The notes under the pieces were generated by a model. The model worked only from the letters and a program-made list of their open reading frames with translations. It ran no database searches and had not been told where the DNA came from. Shown one piece after another: positions 21,311-32,469 of a stretch of DNA of 64,000 nucleotides. A program made the position numbers and the translations under genes. Source of the stretch: Nephrocerus scutellatus (lineage: Eukaryota; Arthropoda; Insecta; Diptera; Pipunculidae); the NCBI GenBank assembly GCA_947095585.1, contig OX352761.1, forward strand, positions 66,419,823-66,483,822, in the 5' to 3' direction. Position 1 is the stretch's first letter; each line of letters starts with the position of its first letter.

Positions 21311-22850
21311 CTGGGTGATGCTGCGCTGTACCAGCGTAAAACCTGCGGGGGAGCCACACAGCGAAATTACGTTGTACGACGGCAGAGTTATGATGAATAC
21401 AATGGACGCGTTAGCAGCGATATGCTGCGCTGTACCAGCGTCAAACTTGCGGGGGAGCCACACAGCGAAATTACGTTGTACGATGGCAAGAATTGTGATG
21501 AATACAATGGACGAAGTAAGCAGCGATATGCTGCGCTGTACCAGCGTAGAACCTGCGGGGGAGCCACACAGCGAAATTACGTTGTACGATGGCAAGAATT
21601 GTGATGAATACAATGGACGAAGTTAGCAGCGATATGCTGCGCTGTACCAGCGTAGAACCTGCGGGGGAGCCACACAGCGAAATTACGTTGTACGACGGCA
21701 AGAATTGTGATGAATACAATGGAAGACGTTGGCAGCGAGAAGCTGCGCTGTACCAGCGTAAAACCTGCGGGGGAGCCATACAGCGAAATTACGTTGTACG
21801 ACGGCAAAAGTTGTGATGGACGACGTTGGCAGCGATATGCTGCGCTGTACCAGCGTAAAACCTGCGTGGGAGCCACACAGCGAAATTACGTTGTACGACG
21901 GCAGAGTTATGATGAATACAATGGACGCGTTAGCAGCGATATGCTGCGCTGTACCAGCGTAAAACCTGCGGGGGAGCCACACAGCGAAATTACGTTGTAC
22001 GACGTCAGCGTTATGATGAATACAATGGACGCGTTAGCAGCGATATGCTGTGCTGTACCAGCGTAAAACCTGCGGGGGAGCCACACAGCGAAATTACGTT
22101 GTACGACGGCAAGAATTGTGATGAATACAATGGACGAAGTTAGCAGCGATATGCTGCGCTGTACCAGCGTAGAGCCTGCGGAAGAGCCACACAGCGAAAT
22201 TACGTTGCACGACGGCAAGAATTGTGATGAATACAATGGAAGACGTTGGCAGCGAGAAGCTGCGCTGTACCAGCGTAAAACCTGCGGGGGAGCCATACAG
22301 CGAAATTACGTTGTACGACGGCAAAAGTTGTGATGGACGACGTTGGCAGCGATATGCTGCGCTGTACCAGCGTAAAACCTGCGTGGGAGCCACACAGCGA
22401 AATTACGTTGTACGACGGCAGAGTTATGATGAATACAATGGACGCGTTAGCAGCGATATGCTGCGCTGTACCAGCGTAAAACCTGCGGGGGAGCCACACA
22501 GCGAAATTACGTTGTACGACGTCAGCGTTATGATGAATACAATGGACGCGTTAGCAGCGATATGCTGTGCTGTACCAGCGTAAAACCTGCGGGGGAGCCA
22601 CACAGCGAAATTACGTTGTACGACGGCAAGAATTGTGATGAATACAATGGACGAAGTTAGCAGCGATATGCTGCGCTGTACCAGCGTAGAGCCTGCGGAA
22701 GAGCCACACAGCGAAATTACGTTGTACGACGGCAAGAATTGTAATGAATACAATGGAAGACGTTGGCAGCGAGAAGCTGCGCTATACCAGCGTAAAACCT
22801 GCGGGGGAGCCACACAGCGAAATTACGTTGTACGACGGCAGAGTTGATGA
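21310..22850. repeat. about 105-bp tandem repeat, 15 units, with 517-bp higher-order period
   Basis: Anchor GCGCTGTACCAGCGT or a close variant occurs near 21323, 21427, 21533, 21639, 21745, 21842, 21947, 22051, 22158, 22262, 22358, 22463, 22567, 22673 and 22778. Blocks of five units repeat almost exactly at 517 bp (for example 21707-22066 and 22224-22583). Each unit holds GCGAAATTACGTTGTACGA. Many frames stay open but they are repeat artefacts. Confidence 0.88.
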
Positions 22851-23194
22851 ATGCAATGGACGACGTTGGCAGCGATATGCTGCAAATGTTGTATGTAGAT
22901 TAAGTTAGCACTTACCGAGGCGTGATCCAGCCAGCGCAATGGCGAATAAAGAAAGCGACTAAGAGAGTGATCGCCTGCGTGTTCGCCCTTTTATACCATT
23001 TTGCGTTGCCAATTCTCAAGTCACGTGCTGCGATGTCATTGGCCGGTCCGGTGGCGTGATGCTGCTGTTGTCTTTTATTTTATATGCATTTGTTGGCTGC
23101 ACTGCGTGGGTACAGGGTGCACCCGAATTTGGGAAAAAGTATGTGGCATGTTTTGTGTGAACAAAATTCGGCCACAAGAATTTTGTTCTTCACA

Positions 23195-24345
23195 ATCTCC
23201 ACTTTTATTTTGTTGCCCAGACTGCTAATTTTGCCTTTTTCGCCAAGAACATTTTTTAACGTTTCACGAAAGCCCTCTTTGTTTTTTGTTTTAGAGCTTA
23301 ACTCTAAGAGCACATCGCCAGCTCTGGTTTGTCGAATTGCGGTCACTTCCGCGCCGGACTCCTCTGGTTTTGCCCCACTTCGTATTTCCCGGAGAATCTC
23401 CGCGTATGATTGCCCTGGTGCAGGACGTATTACCAGCGCTTCTGGGCTGATTACGATTACGCTTCTTGCTACCGCCTCCTGTTCTACGCCTCGATGGAGT
23501 GGCGTTACTTTGCACAGGAGGCGCTTCTGTGCCCTGCGTTATTTGTGCCTGCAATTTTCTACTTTTCCTTCGGGCTTTGGACTCCTGGGTCTTCCATTTC
23601 TCGTTGGCAGTCTCCCCTCTTGGCTTTTTTCCATCGTTTTCTTCTGCTGGGCTAGAGGCAGCCCTTTTACTGAGTTGTTGACCTTGTTCCCCTCTTTGAT
23701 TAACTGTCTGCCTCCTGCTGAGGTTGGAGTTCCCTGATCCCCCTGATCCGTTGGATCTTGAATTCGCTGCTGTTCTATTGACTGCCATTTATTACGGTAG
23801 AAGGCAATGGTGGTTAGTGCCATTGCCTCCTCCAGTTCCGCTTGTCCATTTTTAACATCGATGGCGATGTTCCGTTGTCGGTTTGTCGCGGCCTTCATCT
23901 TAGCTAATATCGCCTTAAACTTTCCTAGCTCCTGCTCCTCCCTTTTCCTGAAGTCGTTTATTAACCCCATGCCAATATTAGTATCGGCGCTTCGCCGCGT
24001 GGGCAATGGGGACCTTCTTCCCAATGTGTTTGTCACCGTAGTCTTTTTCGGGGATCGCTTCATCTTACTACTCCTTCCGAACACCGCACTTTCACTCCCT
24101 TCCTCGATTTTGCTTGTAGAGTTATCTGCTACAGCCGTCATGTTAGCCACGGTTGTAACATTGCAGTCGCTGGATTTCGACGACTGGGAGCCTGCTTGCT
24201 CACTCCCTAAAGCCGCCGGCACTGGGGTTCCGAATCCCTGCACCGTAAAAAAACTACTTTTGAAACTTCAATGTTGGTTTTTCTGTCGGGGGTCCTTCCC
24301 TTAGTATTTTAGACGCTGACCAACAAGCCGCCCAATGTGAGTCAG
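23195..24345 (-). mobile_element. R1-clade LINE, copy 3 (5' end with ORF1)
   Basis: Preserves the ORF1 N-terminal part missing in the other copies. It overlaps copy 1 at 23200-23460 (equivalent to 15637-15895), and the rest is unique. The 5' end is near 24345, next to the R4 LINE. It is cut on the 3' side at the gypsy LTR. Confidence 0.78.
23291..24243 (-). pseudogene. ORF1 protein (gag-like) of R1-clade LINE copy 3
   Basis: Starts at ATG 24243 (MQGFGTPVPAALGSEQAG). Residues about 85-150 look alpha-helical and charged (NDFRKREEQELGKFKAILAKM), suitable for a coiled coil, and are followed by a long basic low-complexity tail. The first frame stops at 23539; the second (23788-23291) continues with RKSRKLQAQITQGTEAPP and a Gly/Arg-rich part. 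A frameshift near 23580 therefore separates them. The zinc knuckles would follow but lie beyond the LTR junction. Confidence 0.7.
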
Positions 24346-24439
24346 TCGCGCTTGGGTTTATGTTCCAGTTTTGGTCCGCGGGTGGTATTTTATTTCCCAC
24401 CTACCCGCCGATAGATCGGTTGGGGCTTCCACCTATCCG

Positions 24440-27400
24440 CCACCCGGGGACGCGCCTGATGGGAGACACCTTGGTCAATAGATATGAACGAAACATCATA
24501 CGCTGCCACTACAGAGCAACTAAATGCGGAATCGACTGTGCTGGATATAGGGTAAGGCAACATGCATCGTTCATCAACCTGTACCCTTTACTCGCGGAAA
24601 GGTTTTCTGTCCAAAACATTGCGGACCGCGTTAGAGCAATTAAAACAAAGGCAATTAAAGCTATCGAAAATGAGGTTAGGGAAGAACTAAGACCACGGAA
24701 TAGACTGAGCCTGACAATGACGATGCCAAACGATGAAGGCAATCCACTAGAACATGAAGTTGAACGTTTAGAGGAAGAACTAAGCAATTACCGGTCATCT
24801 CTTGGAGTAAATGATATAATGTTTCAAGCAGTTTTCGATAAATTTGATGAAGCTTTAACTGAATGTGAAGGAATGGAACCTACGTGTAGACCAAGAATTC
24901 TAAAAATAATCCATCGATAATAAAGTTTTCAATGGCAACCAAAGAAAATTTTATGCAGGACTCGTCAGCCACAACGAAACCATAGAGGGAGACCTAGAAC
25001 CTAATAGACAAGATGTGGAAACGTTTTGGGGAAACTTATGGGAACACCCGAAAACTCACAACTCTAATTCTATTTGCTTGAATACTGAAACACAATTTCC
25101 GCAAATGAGCCAGGAAATTATAAGTACAGAAGAACTGAGCAATGTATTAAAGAAAAGAAAAATTGGAAGTCCCCTGGACCGGAAGGAATACAAAACTTCT
25201 GGCTTAAGAGATTCACCAGAGCCCATGTACATATAACCCGAAATTTAAATGAGATAATCAATAGAGGAACATAACTACCAAGATTCCTCACACAAGGAAT
25301 AACTTACCTTGTCCCAAAGGAAGGTGATTTAAGAAATCCCTCTAATTATAGGCCGATAACATGCCTGCCAACTCTATATAAGACTCTCACTTCCATTATT
25401 AGTGATCAAGTATGGAACCATTGTGAAATGAACCATATCATTCCTAACGAACAGAAAGGGTGTGCCAAAAGATCGAGAGGATGTAAAGAGCTCGTGACTA
25501 TTGATGCCATTATTACCAGAAATGCAATTCATAAACAGCGAAATTTAAGTGTGGCATACATAGATTACAAAAAAGCTTTTGACAGTGTTCCACACTCGTA
25601 CTTAATTGAAGGTACGATGTGCAATTGGAGGACTACAGTATTTGTTGGTAAAATTAAGACCCGTGAGATAGAAATAAAAAGAGGAATTTTTCAGGGTGAT
25701 TCATTTAGCCCACTATGGTTCTGTCTTAGTTTATGCCCTTTAAGTAGATTGCTAAATAACTCCACGAATGGATACCGTATCAAATATAATGACGACCAGT
25801 GTAATTTTACACATATGTTATATATGGATGATCTAAAATTAATGGCGAGATTCAAACAACATCTCTCAGGACTAGTTAATATTGTCAAAAAATTTAGCGA
25901 GGACATCTGTATGGAATTCGGATTCGAAAAATGTAAGGCCGTGGAAATGGTTAGAGGAAAAGTGGTGCAATGTGAAGGTTTAGTTCTTGAAGATGGAACA
26001 ATTGAATTTCTCAGCAATGAAGAATGCTACAAGTACCTTGGTATACAAGAAATGCGTAGTATACAACATACCACAATAAATAGAAAAAGGAATTCGAGCA
26101 TAGACTAAAACAGCTGTTCAAAACGAAACTTAACAGTGGTAATATGATAAAAGCCATCAATGTCTATGCCATTCCGATCCTGACATATTCGTTTGGAATA
26201 ATAAAGTGGAGTAAGATGGATTTTGACGCGCTGGAACGAAAAGTACGCACAACAATGTCAGCCTACCGATATCATCACCCCGGAGCAGCAGTTGAAAGAC
26301 TATGTCTACCAAGAGCAGAAGGCGGACAAGGAGTTGCTGATATTCATAACCTTCATCATAGGCAAGTCGAAAACCTTAGGAGTTTCTTTTACGAGTGCGG
26401 GGATCGAGATAGAAGATACAAAATTCTAAACCAAATTGTTAGAAGATACACATCATTAAACCTAAATGATCATGAATTCCAACCAATGACCCAGGTTCAA
26501 GAATGCTGTGAAATAGTTGAGCTTTGGAAGCAAAAATCAATTCACGGGAAGTACCCTCACCACCTTGGACTCCCGGAAATTAATAAAGAAGCCTTAACTA
26601 TATGGCTGAAGAGAGGACAGCTATTTCCTGAAACGGAAGGGTTCATCATGGCAATTCAGGATGGCATTATCTCAACAAGGCAATACCAACGTGCTATTCT
26701 TCATCTTGTTGTTGTTAACACTTGCCGTTGATGTCACTAGAGTCAAGAGTCCATCGACCACATCATTAATGAATACTCTACACTAGCAAGTAGCGACTAC
26801 CTGAGCGGGCATAATAATGTTGCTAAAATTGTCCATCAGCAATTGGCATTACGGTGCAACTTAATACAAAATAGAACGCCTTACTATAAATACCAGCCTC
26901 ATGAAGTTTTACTAGGTTCCGATTTCAAACTCTATTGGGACCGAGTAATTACAACTGACCACACAATAAGACCCGACATAGTATGGATAGACAAACGGAA
27001 CAAAAAGGGATACCTGATAGACATAGCTGTACCATTATCTTCCAATGTTAATCGAACTTTTGCCGAAAAACTAGGGAAATATGTTGAACTTGCACACGAA
27101 ATCCAACAACGGGAAAGACTTACAGACATTCGAGTGGTGCCGATTATTATATCCACCACGGGAATAGTAGCAAAAAATGTGACAGATGAAATGAAGAAAT
27201 TACAGTGTGAAAAACTAGTTCATGAAATGTCAAAGTCAGTGATCCTAAGTACTTGTAGGATCATGCGAAAATTCCTACAGCAACCGTAAAAAAAAGAGGG
27301 AAAAAACAAAAAAAAGAAAGGGAAAAATATATGATAAATTAATAACATCAAATAATTTAATGAAGTTCCGATATGACTTGCAACCGAAATTGCCGTCATG

Positions 27401-27470
27401 CTCGGAGAAAATGGACCCCAGCGCGAGGGGTATCTGGGGGGGAAAGAGGCGTGGGATAATAATAATAATA
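24440..27470 (+). mobile_element. R4-clade LINE copy 2
   Basis: A longer member of the same clade as 3290-4442/11342-12702, with the region upstream of the reverse transcriptase, the complete C-terminus and a 3' UTR. It ends near a (TAA)n stretch at 27456-27475. Several frameshifts and an internal deletion make it inactive. The 5' junction with R1 copy 3 is approximate. Confidence 0.8.
24460..27289 (+). pseudogene. polyprotein of R4-clade LINE copy 2
   Basis: Pieces in order: N-terminal region RNIIRCHYRATKCGIDCAG (24490) and RVRAIKTKAIKAIENEV; a break at 24918; WKSPGPEG-like block near 25170; NYRPITCLPTLYKTL (25345); YIDYKKAFDSVPHSYL (25560); a deletion after it; IKRGIFQGDSFSPLWF (25675); LYMDDLKLMARF (25820); YKYLGIQ; IKAINVYAIPILTYSFGIIKW (26145); a broken zinc knuckle near 26725-26765; and the restriction-like endonuclease RPDIVWIDKRNKKGYLIDIAVP (26970-27035). 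It ends with FLQQP and a stop at 27287. About five frame breaks. Confidence 0.8.
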
Positions 27471-27476
27471 AGAATT
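27456..27476. repeat. (TAA)n microsatellite between two LINE 3' ends
   Basis: Short TAA run between the R4 copy 2 3' UTR and the poly-T of R1 copy 4. Confidence 0.75.
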
Positions 27477-27930
27477 ATTTTTTTTTTTTTTTGGGGGATG
27501 AAAAAATGCATTTACGCACTGAGAACTGGGCTCTCATTTTTAAAATACCAGCTAAAAAACACCTCCGCCTTCTACCGGATTGACCTGGGACCTGGGTTTT
27601 TCACATTACTTCGGGCCGAATCCGTTTGATCTTATTACCTCCTGGTTTCCAGGCTGCCGTCTAGGTCGCCTTTCTTCTCCTTCAGGATAGCCTCCACGAA
27701 AACGTTTACCATCCTCCAATCCTCCTTTCCTCGAAGCATTATTTCCACGGCTGTCTCCGGCGTCCATGAGCCCACGACTTCTTCCAGCGAACTTCTTTCC
27801 GTTCCCCATCTATCGTACGAGAAAAAGGTGTGCTCTGCGTCGTCCGCGGCCTCCGGGCAATAAAGGCATTCCGGTGTTGCGGCCTTCCCATCGTGTACAG
27901 GTAAGATCGGAAGTACCCATGTCCTCCGTT
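27477..27930 (-). mobile_element. R1-clade LINE, copy 4 (5'-truncated)
   Basis: Poly-T, then the 3' UTR and the last part of ORF2, closely similar to 16142-16590 of copy 2, including the tail residues SRGLMDAGDSRGNNASRKGG in one frame. It stops near 27930, giving a typical 5'-truncated LINE of about 450 bp. Confidence 0.82.
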
Positions 27931-28184
27931 TTTACCTCACTTAAACTTTAGGATCCTGAGTATAATACTGCAGAAAAATGCTGAAATATAAAACACATAG
28001 GAAGCACTGCAACCCAACAAAAAACCACAGTCATTATAGTATGAAATGATCTGATGCCGGAAAAAACTGTATGGGAACTCCACGACGCCGCGACCCGAGC
28101 ACTCTCAAATTTTAATAGACAGTTTTGTCACCGGAAATATACATTTGTGCAAAATTTAAATAAAATCGGGCTTTGTGAAGTGGG
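27931..28184. repeat. unassigned DNA with a fragment of the dispersed 120-bp repeat
   Basis: 28075-28170 resembles the dispersed repeat at 29030-29110 (TCAAATTTTAATAGA...ACCGGAAATATACA). The rest shows nothing recognisable. Confidence 0.5.
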
Positions 28185-28250
28185 TGGGAAAACGACGTAC
28201 TCGGAGAAACTGCGTAAATATGCAGAGCTTGCCGTAGAAATTCAACAATA
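28185..28250 (+). pseudogene. R4-clade endonuclease fragment
   Basis: Translates to TTYSEKLRKYAELAVEIQQ, which matches the region after the nuclease core in both larger LINE copies (RTFAEKLGKYVELAHEIQQ and RTYTEKISRYSELAVETKR). A small relic of a third R4-type copy. Confidence 0.65.
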
Positions 28251-28255
28251 TCGGC

Positions 28256-29494
28256 CATATTATTCATACGGTTAAAAAACGTGGTTTAAACACTTTTAAA
28301 CCAAAAAAATAAACCAAAATAAACCACTCGATTTTAAACCAGAAAATTTTAAACCATATTATTCACTACTTTTCTGGTTTAAATCAGTTTGGTTTATTTT
28401 GGTTTAACGGCCATGAAATGTCAGAGTTGCTCGATTTGACAACTATTTGACAAACATTTGATATTTCACGTTTGGTTTATTCCTTATTAATCTTGCTAAA
28501 ACAAAAAACTGTAGAAACTTATTTTTTCGAAAATACTTTCGTTTTATCAGTAACCGAAATAAGCAGAAAAGTGCCTGCCTTCGAGGTAAACGCAATTGCA
28601 GCAGTAGGAATAGTAAAATAAATTGTTCTTGCATCATTCGAGTAAGGTAAGGTAGAAAGTTTCGTTTTGTGCATTTTTATTTAATAAATTTTCATTTTTC
28701 GTCTCTAAAAAAACAACCCATAAAATTAAAATTTTTCTTGTAAATTCTCTAATCGGGCATACACACACTGCGTGCTCGTCTTGTGGCAAAATCATCCACC
28801 AAATGACGCAGCGGCAGCGAACAGCGCTGCTCACAAAGCAGAGAGCTCAGACTTTGCCGTGATCTGATGCGATATAGCGATATTTAAAAATTGTATATTG
28901 GGGTCCCCCAAGGGGCCGATCGCTCCAAATTTTTACAAAAAGTGTTTTCCATAGAAGACACACATGTGTACAAGATTTAAAGAAAATCGGGTAAATTTTG
29001 TAAAATATTTGTATGAGAGCCCCCTGAACCCGAGGTCCGAGGGGCCTCAAATTTTAATAGAAAGTATTGTCACCGGAAATATACATGTGTGCAAAATTTC
29101 AATAAAATCGGGCCATGGGAAGTGAGCTAAAATTGATCAGAAAATCTGACCAGCCAGCCAGCCAGCCAGCCAACCAGCCAGCCACGTGCACGTGAAGTTA
29201 ATATAGAGAATTTAAAAATCAGTAAGGGCGGTCATTTATTTATTGATATGACGATACCAAGAAAACATTCACGCTCCAAGCGGTTCACGCAAATAGCAAA
29301 AAGATCAAACGATGAATATATTCATTCAATAAAAAAAAATTTAATTTGACAAAATTCACAACAACTGCTTGCATTGAAAAATGAGTGAATAATATGAAAA
29401 CATTGATTAAACCAAAGAAAATGCCAATAATGGTTTATCGGCCAATTGGTTTAAAAATGTTGGTGTAAATTTTTTACGCCAAGTGAATAATATG
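28256..29494. mobile_element. DNA-transposon-like element with doubled inverted ends
   Basis: CATATTATTCA occurs at 28256 and 28355. Its inverse TGAATAATATG ends at 29396 and 29494. Each end thus has a roughly 99-bp block bordered by the same 11-mer, and the two end blocks are partly similar as inverted copies (AAACC-rich). The centre has no transposase frame and carries a nested dispersed repeat. A non-autonomous or foldback element is the best reading. Confidence 0.6.
28855..29219 (-). repeat. dispersed repeat, copy A, with (GGCT)n
   Basis: On the minus strand it starts TCTCTATATTAACTTCACG, then a (GGCT)n tract (29150-29184), then 120-bp-type units with ACCCGATTTTCTTTAAATC and ACACATGTGT. 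The same start and units recur at 38885 and 39764. Confidence 0.7.
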
Positions 29495-29819
29495 AAATTT
29501 CAGAAAAAATATATATATACAAATATATGCAAAAATACAGTTTTTACGGATACCGTAGAAACGCCTTAATTAATACCGAGTTTTCGCAACAACAACAATG
29601 TCATTAAAATATTTTTTTACGCTATTAAATTTACTTTTATTGGAAATAGCAACAACGTTTGATTTTCCTAAAAATATTTGATTTTTGGTGTTATAAGTAA
29701 ATGTTATAAACTTTTAGTGAACATGGTATGTTTAAATGGGCAAATATGTGTTTTAAGGAATTGAAGGATTTTGAATTTTCCCCCTCCCCATCCCCCCGCC
29801 AATCAACCAACCCCCCACA

Positions 29820-31180
29820 CTTCCGTCCTACAAAATATTTGGTCCAATCCAGCCCAAATCGACAGAGTGCCAAAAAATTACTTTCACATTAAAGTTCATC
29901 AGGGGCGTGTTCAAAAGTGGGCGGGCCTAAATATTGGTATGAAATGAAAGGTGATAATTACTTCTACACGGCCGTACTGAGCGTACGCCAGCTTAAACGG
30001 AAGTTGGTTCAAGTTGTACTTGGTTCGTGTTGTTTTTCATATAATTGAGTGAAATATATGATTCAGTTGTTCCCATATAAGAACAGGTATGTGTAACAAA
30101 TAATTGGTATCATATGAAAGGTAATAAAAATACCTTCCGTCCTGTTAAAGATTTGGTCTAATCCAACCCCCGTCGACAGAGTTATAGCCAAAAACGACTT
30201 TCACATTAAAGTTCAGCAGGGGGCGTGTGCAAAAGTGGGCGGGCCTAAATTGTGGTATCAACTGAAGATTACTTCTACACAGCCATGCTTTTGTTATGTA
30301 CGTGCGCTAGCTAAAACGGAAGTTTTATCAAGTTGTACCTGGTTCGTGTGGTTTTCCATATATTTGAGTGAAATATCATATGATTGAGTTTTTCCAATAA
30401 AAAAACATGTGTTATATAGGTTTTTTTTTATGCATTATAGGATTTACGCGGTTAGGGCTTTCGGACACTGAAAGCCCTTATTGAGCAGAAATCAAAAACT
30501 GTAATCTTGTTTGGAAGAGACGTCCCATTTACTTTACAGTGTGTCCATAATGTTCAAAAAATGCCTTTTAAAAGGAAAAACTCAATTCTGAATATAAACC
30601 AAATAAGCGAGGGAATCATATCATATTTTTGTACTTTTCTTACTTAAAAATTGGGCCACGCCCATAATATGATTATGTAGAACTAATTTTCACCTTTAAT
30701 TGGATATCAATCTCAATCATTTGATATTTCACTCAAATATATGAAAAACCACATGAACCAAGGTACAACCTGATCAAACTTTTAGTTTTTAACGTTTTAG
30801 CTGGCGTACGCCCAGAAAAAGAGTACGGCCGTGTAGAAGTAATTATCACCTTTCATTTGATACCAATATTTAGGCCCGCCCACTTTAGCACACGCCTGAA
30901 CTTTATTGTGAAAGTCATTTTTTGGCTCTAACTCTGTCGAGGGGCGTTGGATTGGACCAAATTGTTTTTTGGACGGAAGGTATTTTTATTGCCTTTTATA
31001 TGATACCAATTAACCCCCTAACATCCATCAAACCACTTAGAAAAATGCATTTTTCAAGAAAGTGCTCAAAATTTTAACACCCCCTCTCTCCTTGAGGGGC
31101 AATTTCCAAGAAACAAGATTGCTGTTTTCGAGGTCTGCTCAATAAGGGCTTTCAGATGGGGGGGGGGTCCGAAAGCCGTA
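29820..31180. repeat. large foldback repeat: two direct units and one inverted unit
   Basis: Direct units start at 29820 and 30134 (period 314, block CACATTAAAGTTCA...GTGGGCGGGCCTAAAT). An inverted unit lies at about 30650-31010 (TTTAGGCCCGCCCAC). Between and beyond are inverted arms at 30450-30520 and 31095-31180 built on GGGCTTTCGG...GAAAGCCCTTATTGAGCAGA. No coding frame. It could extrude or transcribe into a long double-stranded hairpin. Confidence 0.7.
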
Positions 31181-32057
31181 ACTCTATGTTCTCTAAAACG
31201 CACTTTAGCCTTTAAATGTAACAAGGTACATTCTACGTTCTATATATACTTTACATCGCAGTATTGTTAAAACTTCATACATACTCGTACCTTAAATTTA
31301 TTCTTCTGACATAAGTTCACATTTCACAGGTGTTAATTTAGAAAGAAGTAGTTGGGATAAGACACTTATTTATAGGAAATATACTTTAAAGTTTGCTTAC
31401 GAATTATGCCACGAAATTCGATATTTAAGTGTCACCATCATTTCTAATTAACCAAAAAAAAATATTTAAAAATACACTGTTTTTTACTACTTAATTGACT
31501 ACTTTACGATTTACAATTTTCTCCACATAAATTATATACTTATTTTCCAAAAAACCAATCAATTTTAAATCGTCGTTTGTTGGTCTTAATACACACATCA
31601 CATATTTTGTCCTAAAAGCAATCAGGATAACGCAGTTGAACAGAATGCTCTAATAATGCCATCATGCTATGACCGAACCTTTGGAAAACCCCCAGTGTTT
31701 TACACAACCACCTGCTTTTTTACGCTTTGTGACAAAATTTTTCTCTTTCCAATATTTAACGTTTATAAATTTGCTCTTCTTTACCGATTGTACTACAGCT
31801 TATACAACATAAATTAAACATGGTTGTGTGTGTCGTCTACACGGCCTCGAGGATTTTGTGCGTGTCAACGTTTACAAACGTAGCCCACTGTTTATTTTTT
31901 AACAAATTTTATTTAATTTTAATGCATTTTTAAGTACATTTAACTTAAATTAAAGTGTAGAGATTTAGATATTTAGTTTTTAAAGCTACAACCTATGCTG
32001 TTATAAAATAATTTCTGGGTTCAACTCTTTTATATATATGTATATATATTATAAGGG
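31181..32057. other. AT-rich DNA without recognised feature
   Basis: Read on both strands. No frame of interest, no repeat and no transposon end. The last 27 bp (ATATATGTATAT...TATAAGGG) are the target site of the LINE that follows. Confidence 0.6.
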
Positions 32058-32469
32058 GTTAATGCAACCCGGGAAGACTGGAATCCTCAGACTCCCCGGG
32101 AGCAGGCAACGATGAAGCGCATTACACAGCCATTCTCGCTGCAAGACCGTTGAACGGAACAATAGTGCCCGTCCGCCAAGAGGTGACCCTGTCTAGCAGA
32201 ATTCAACGGATCTAGAGGAGATAACCTCGATAAAAAATCCTCAATCCACGTGCGCTGAGGTATGAATGGCCATGAGGATTTTGGTCGCTAGCACGGGACT
32301 CCGGATACCTGATTCCCTCCGGCTTAAAGTGACCCTACCACAGCAAGAGGCTCTGCGGTGGTGGACCTTGCTTCCCTCAATCAATAAAACTTATGGATAG
32401 TATACAAAAAAATTTAAATCTTGAGGGCGGTGCTCCTCCAAACGCGCCAATCTGAGAAGCCAAGGACCA

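Larger units (their letters stand above)
18152..23194 (-). mobile_element. Ty3/gypsy-type element without polymerase, very long LTR
   Basis: Minus-strand order: 5' LTR 23194-20706 (2489 bp), primer site 20703-20687, gag (20587-19375), protease (to 19012), Gln-rich frame (18927-18538), purine tract 18508-18500, then the first 348 bp of the 3' LTR (18499-18152), truncated. No reverse transcriptase, RNase H or integrase is present in the 2.2-kb interior, so it would depend on another element. It lies between two non-adjacent parts of R1-type LINE sequence. Confidence 0.82.
20706..23194 (-). repeat. 5' LTR (2.5 kb) of the gypsy-type element
   Basis: On the minus strand TGTGAAGAAC...CCGTTACA. Its unusual length comes from two tandem-repeat blocks (21310-22850 and 20850-21310). 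The last 140 bp before the primer site share the block GGTCGTTACAATAAA and the end CCGTTACA with LTR ends at 39700 and 41355, so those belong to related elements. Confidence 0.8.

Noticed and set aside
21315..22850. Long frames on both strands in the LTR repeat (up to 129 residues, repeated peptide)
   Set aside because: They come from a repeat unit with period near 105 bp. Several frames on both strands stay open at once and the repeat lies in an LTR. No sign of a real protein.
32058..32140. HDV-like self-cleaving ribozyme at the 5' end of the LOA-type LINE
   Set aside because: The start is GC-rich with CCCGGG pairs, but I could not trace the nested double-pseudoknot helices by eye. An RNArobo or Infernal search would decide.
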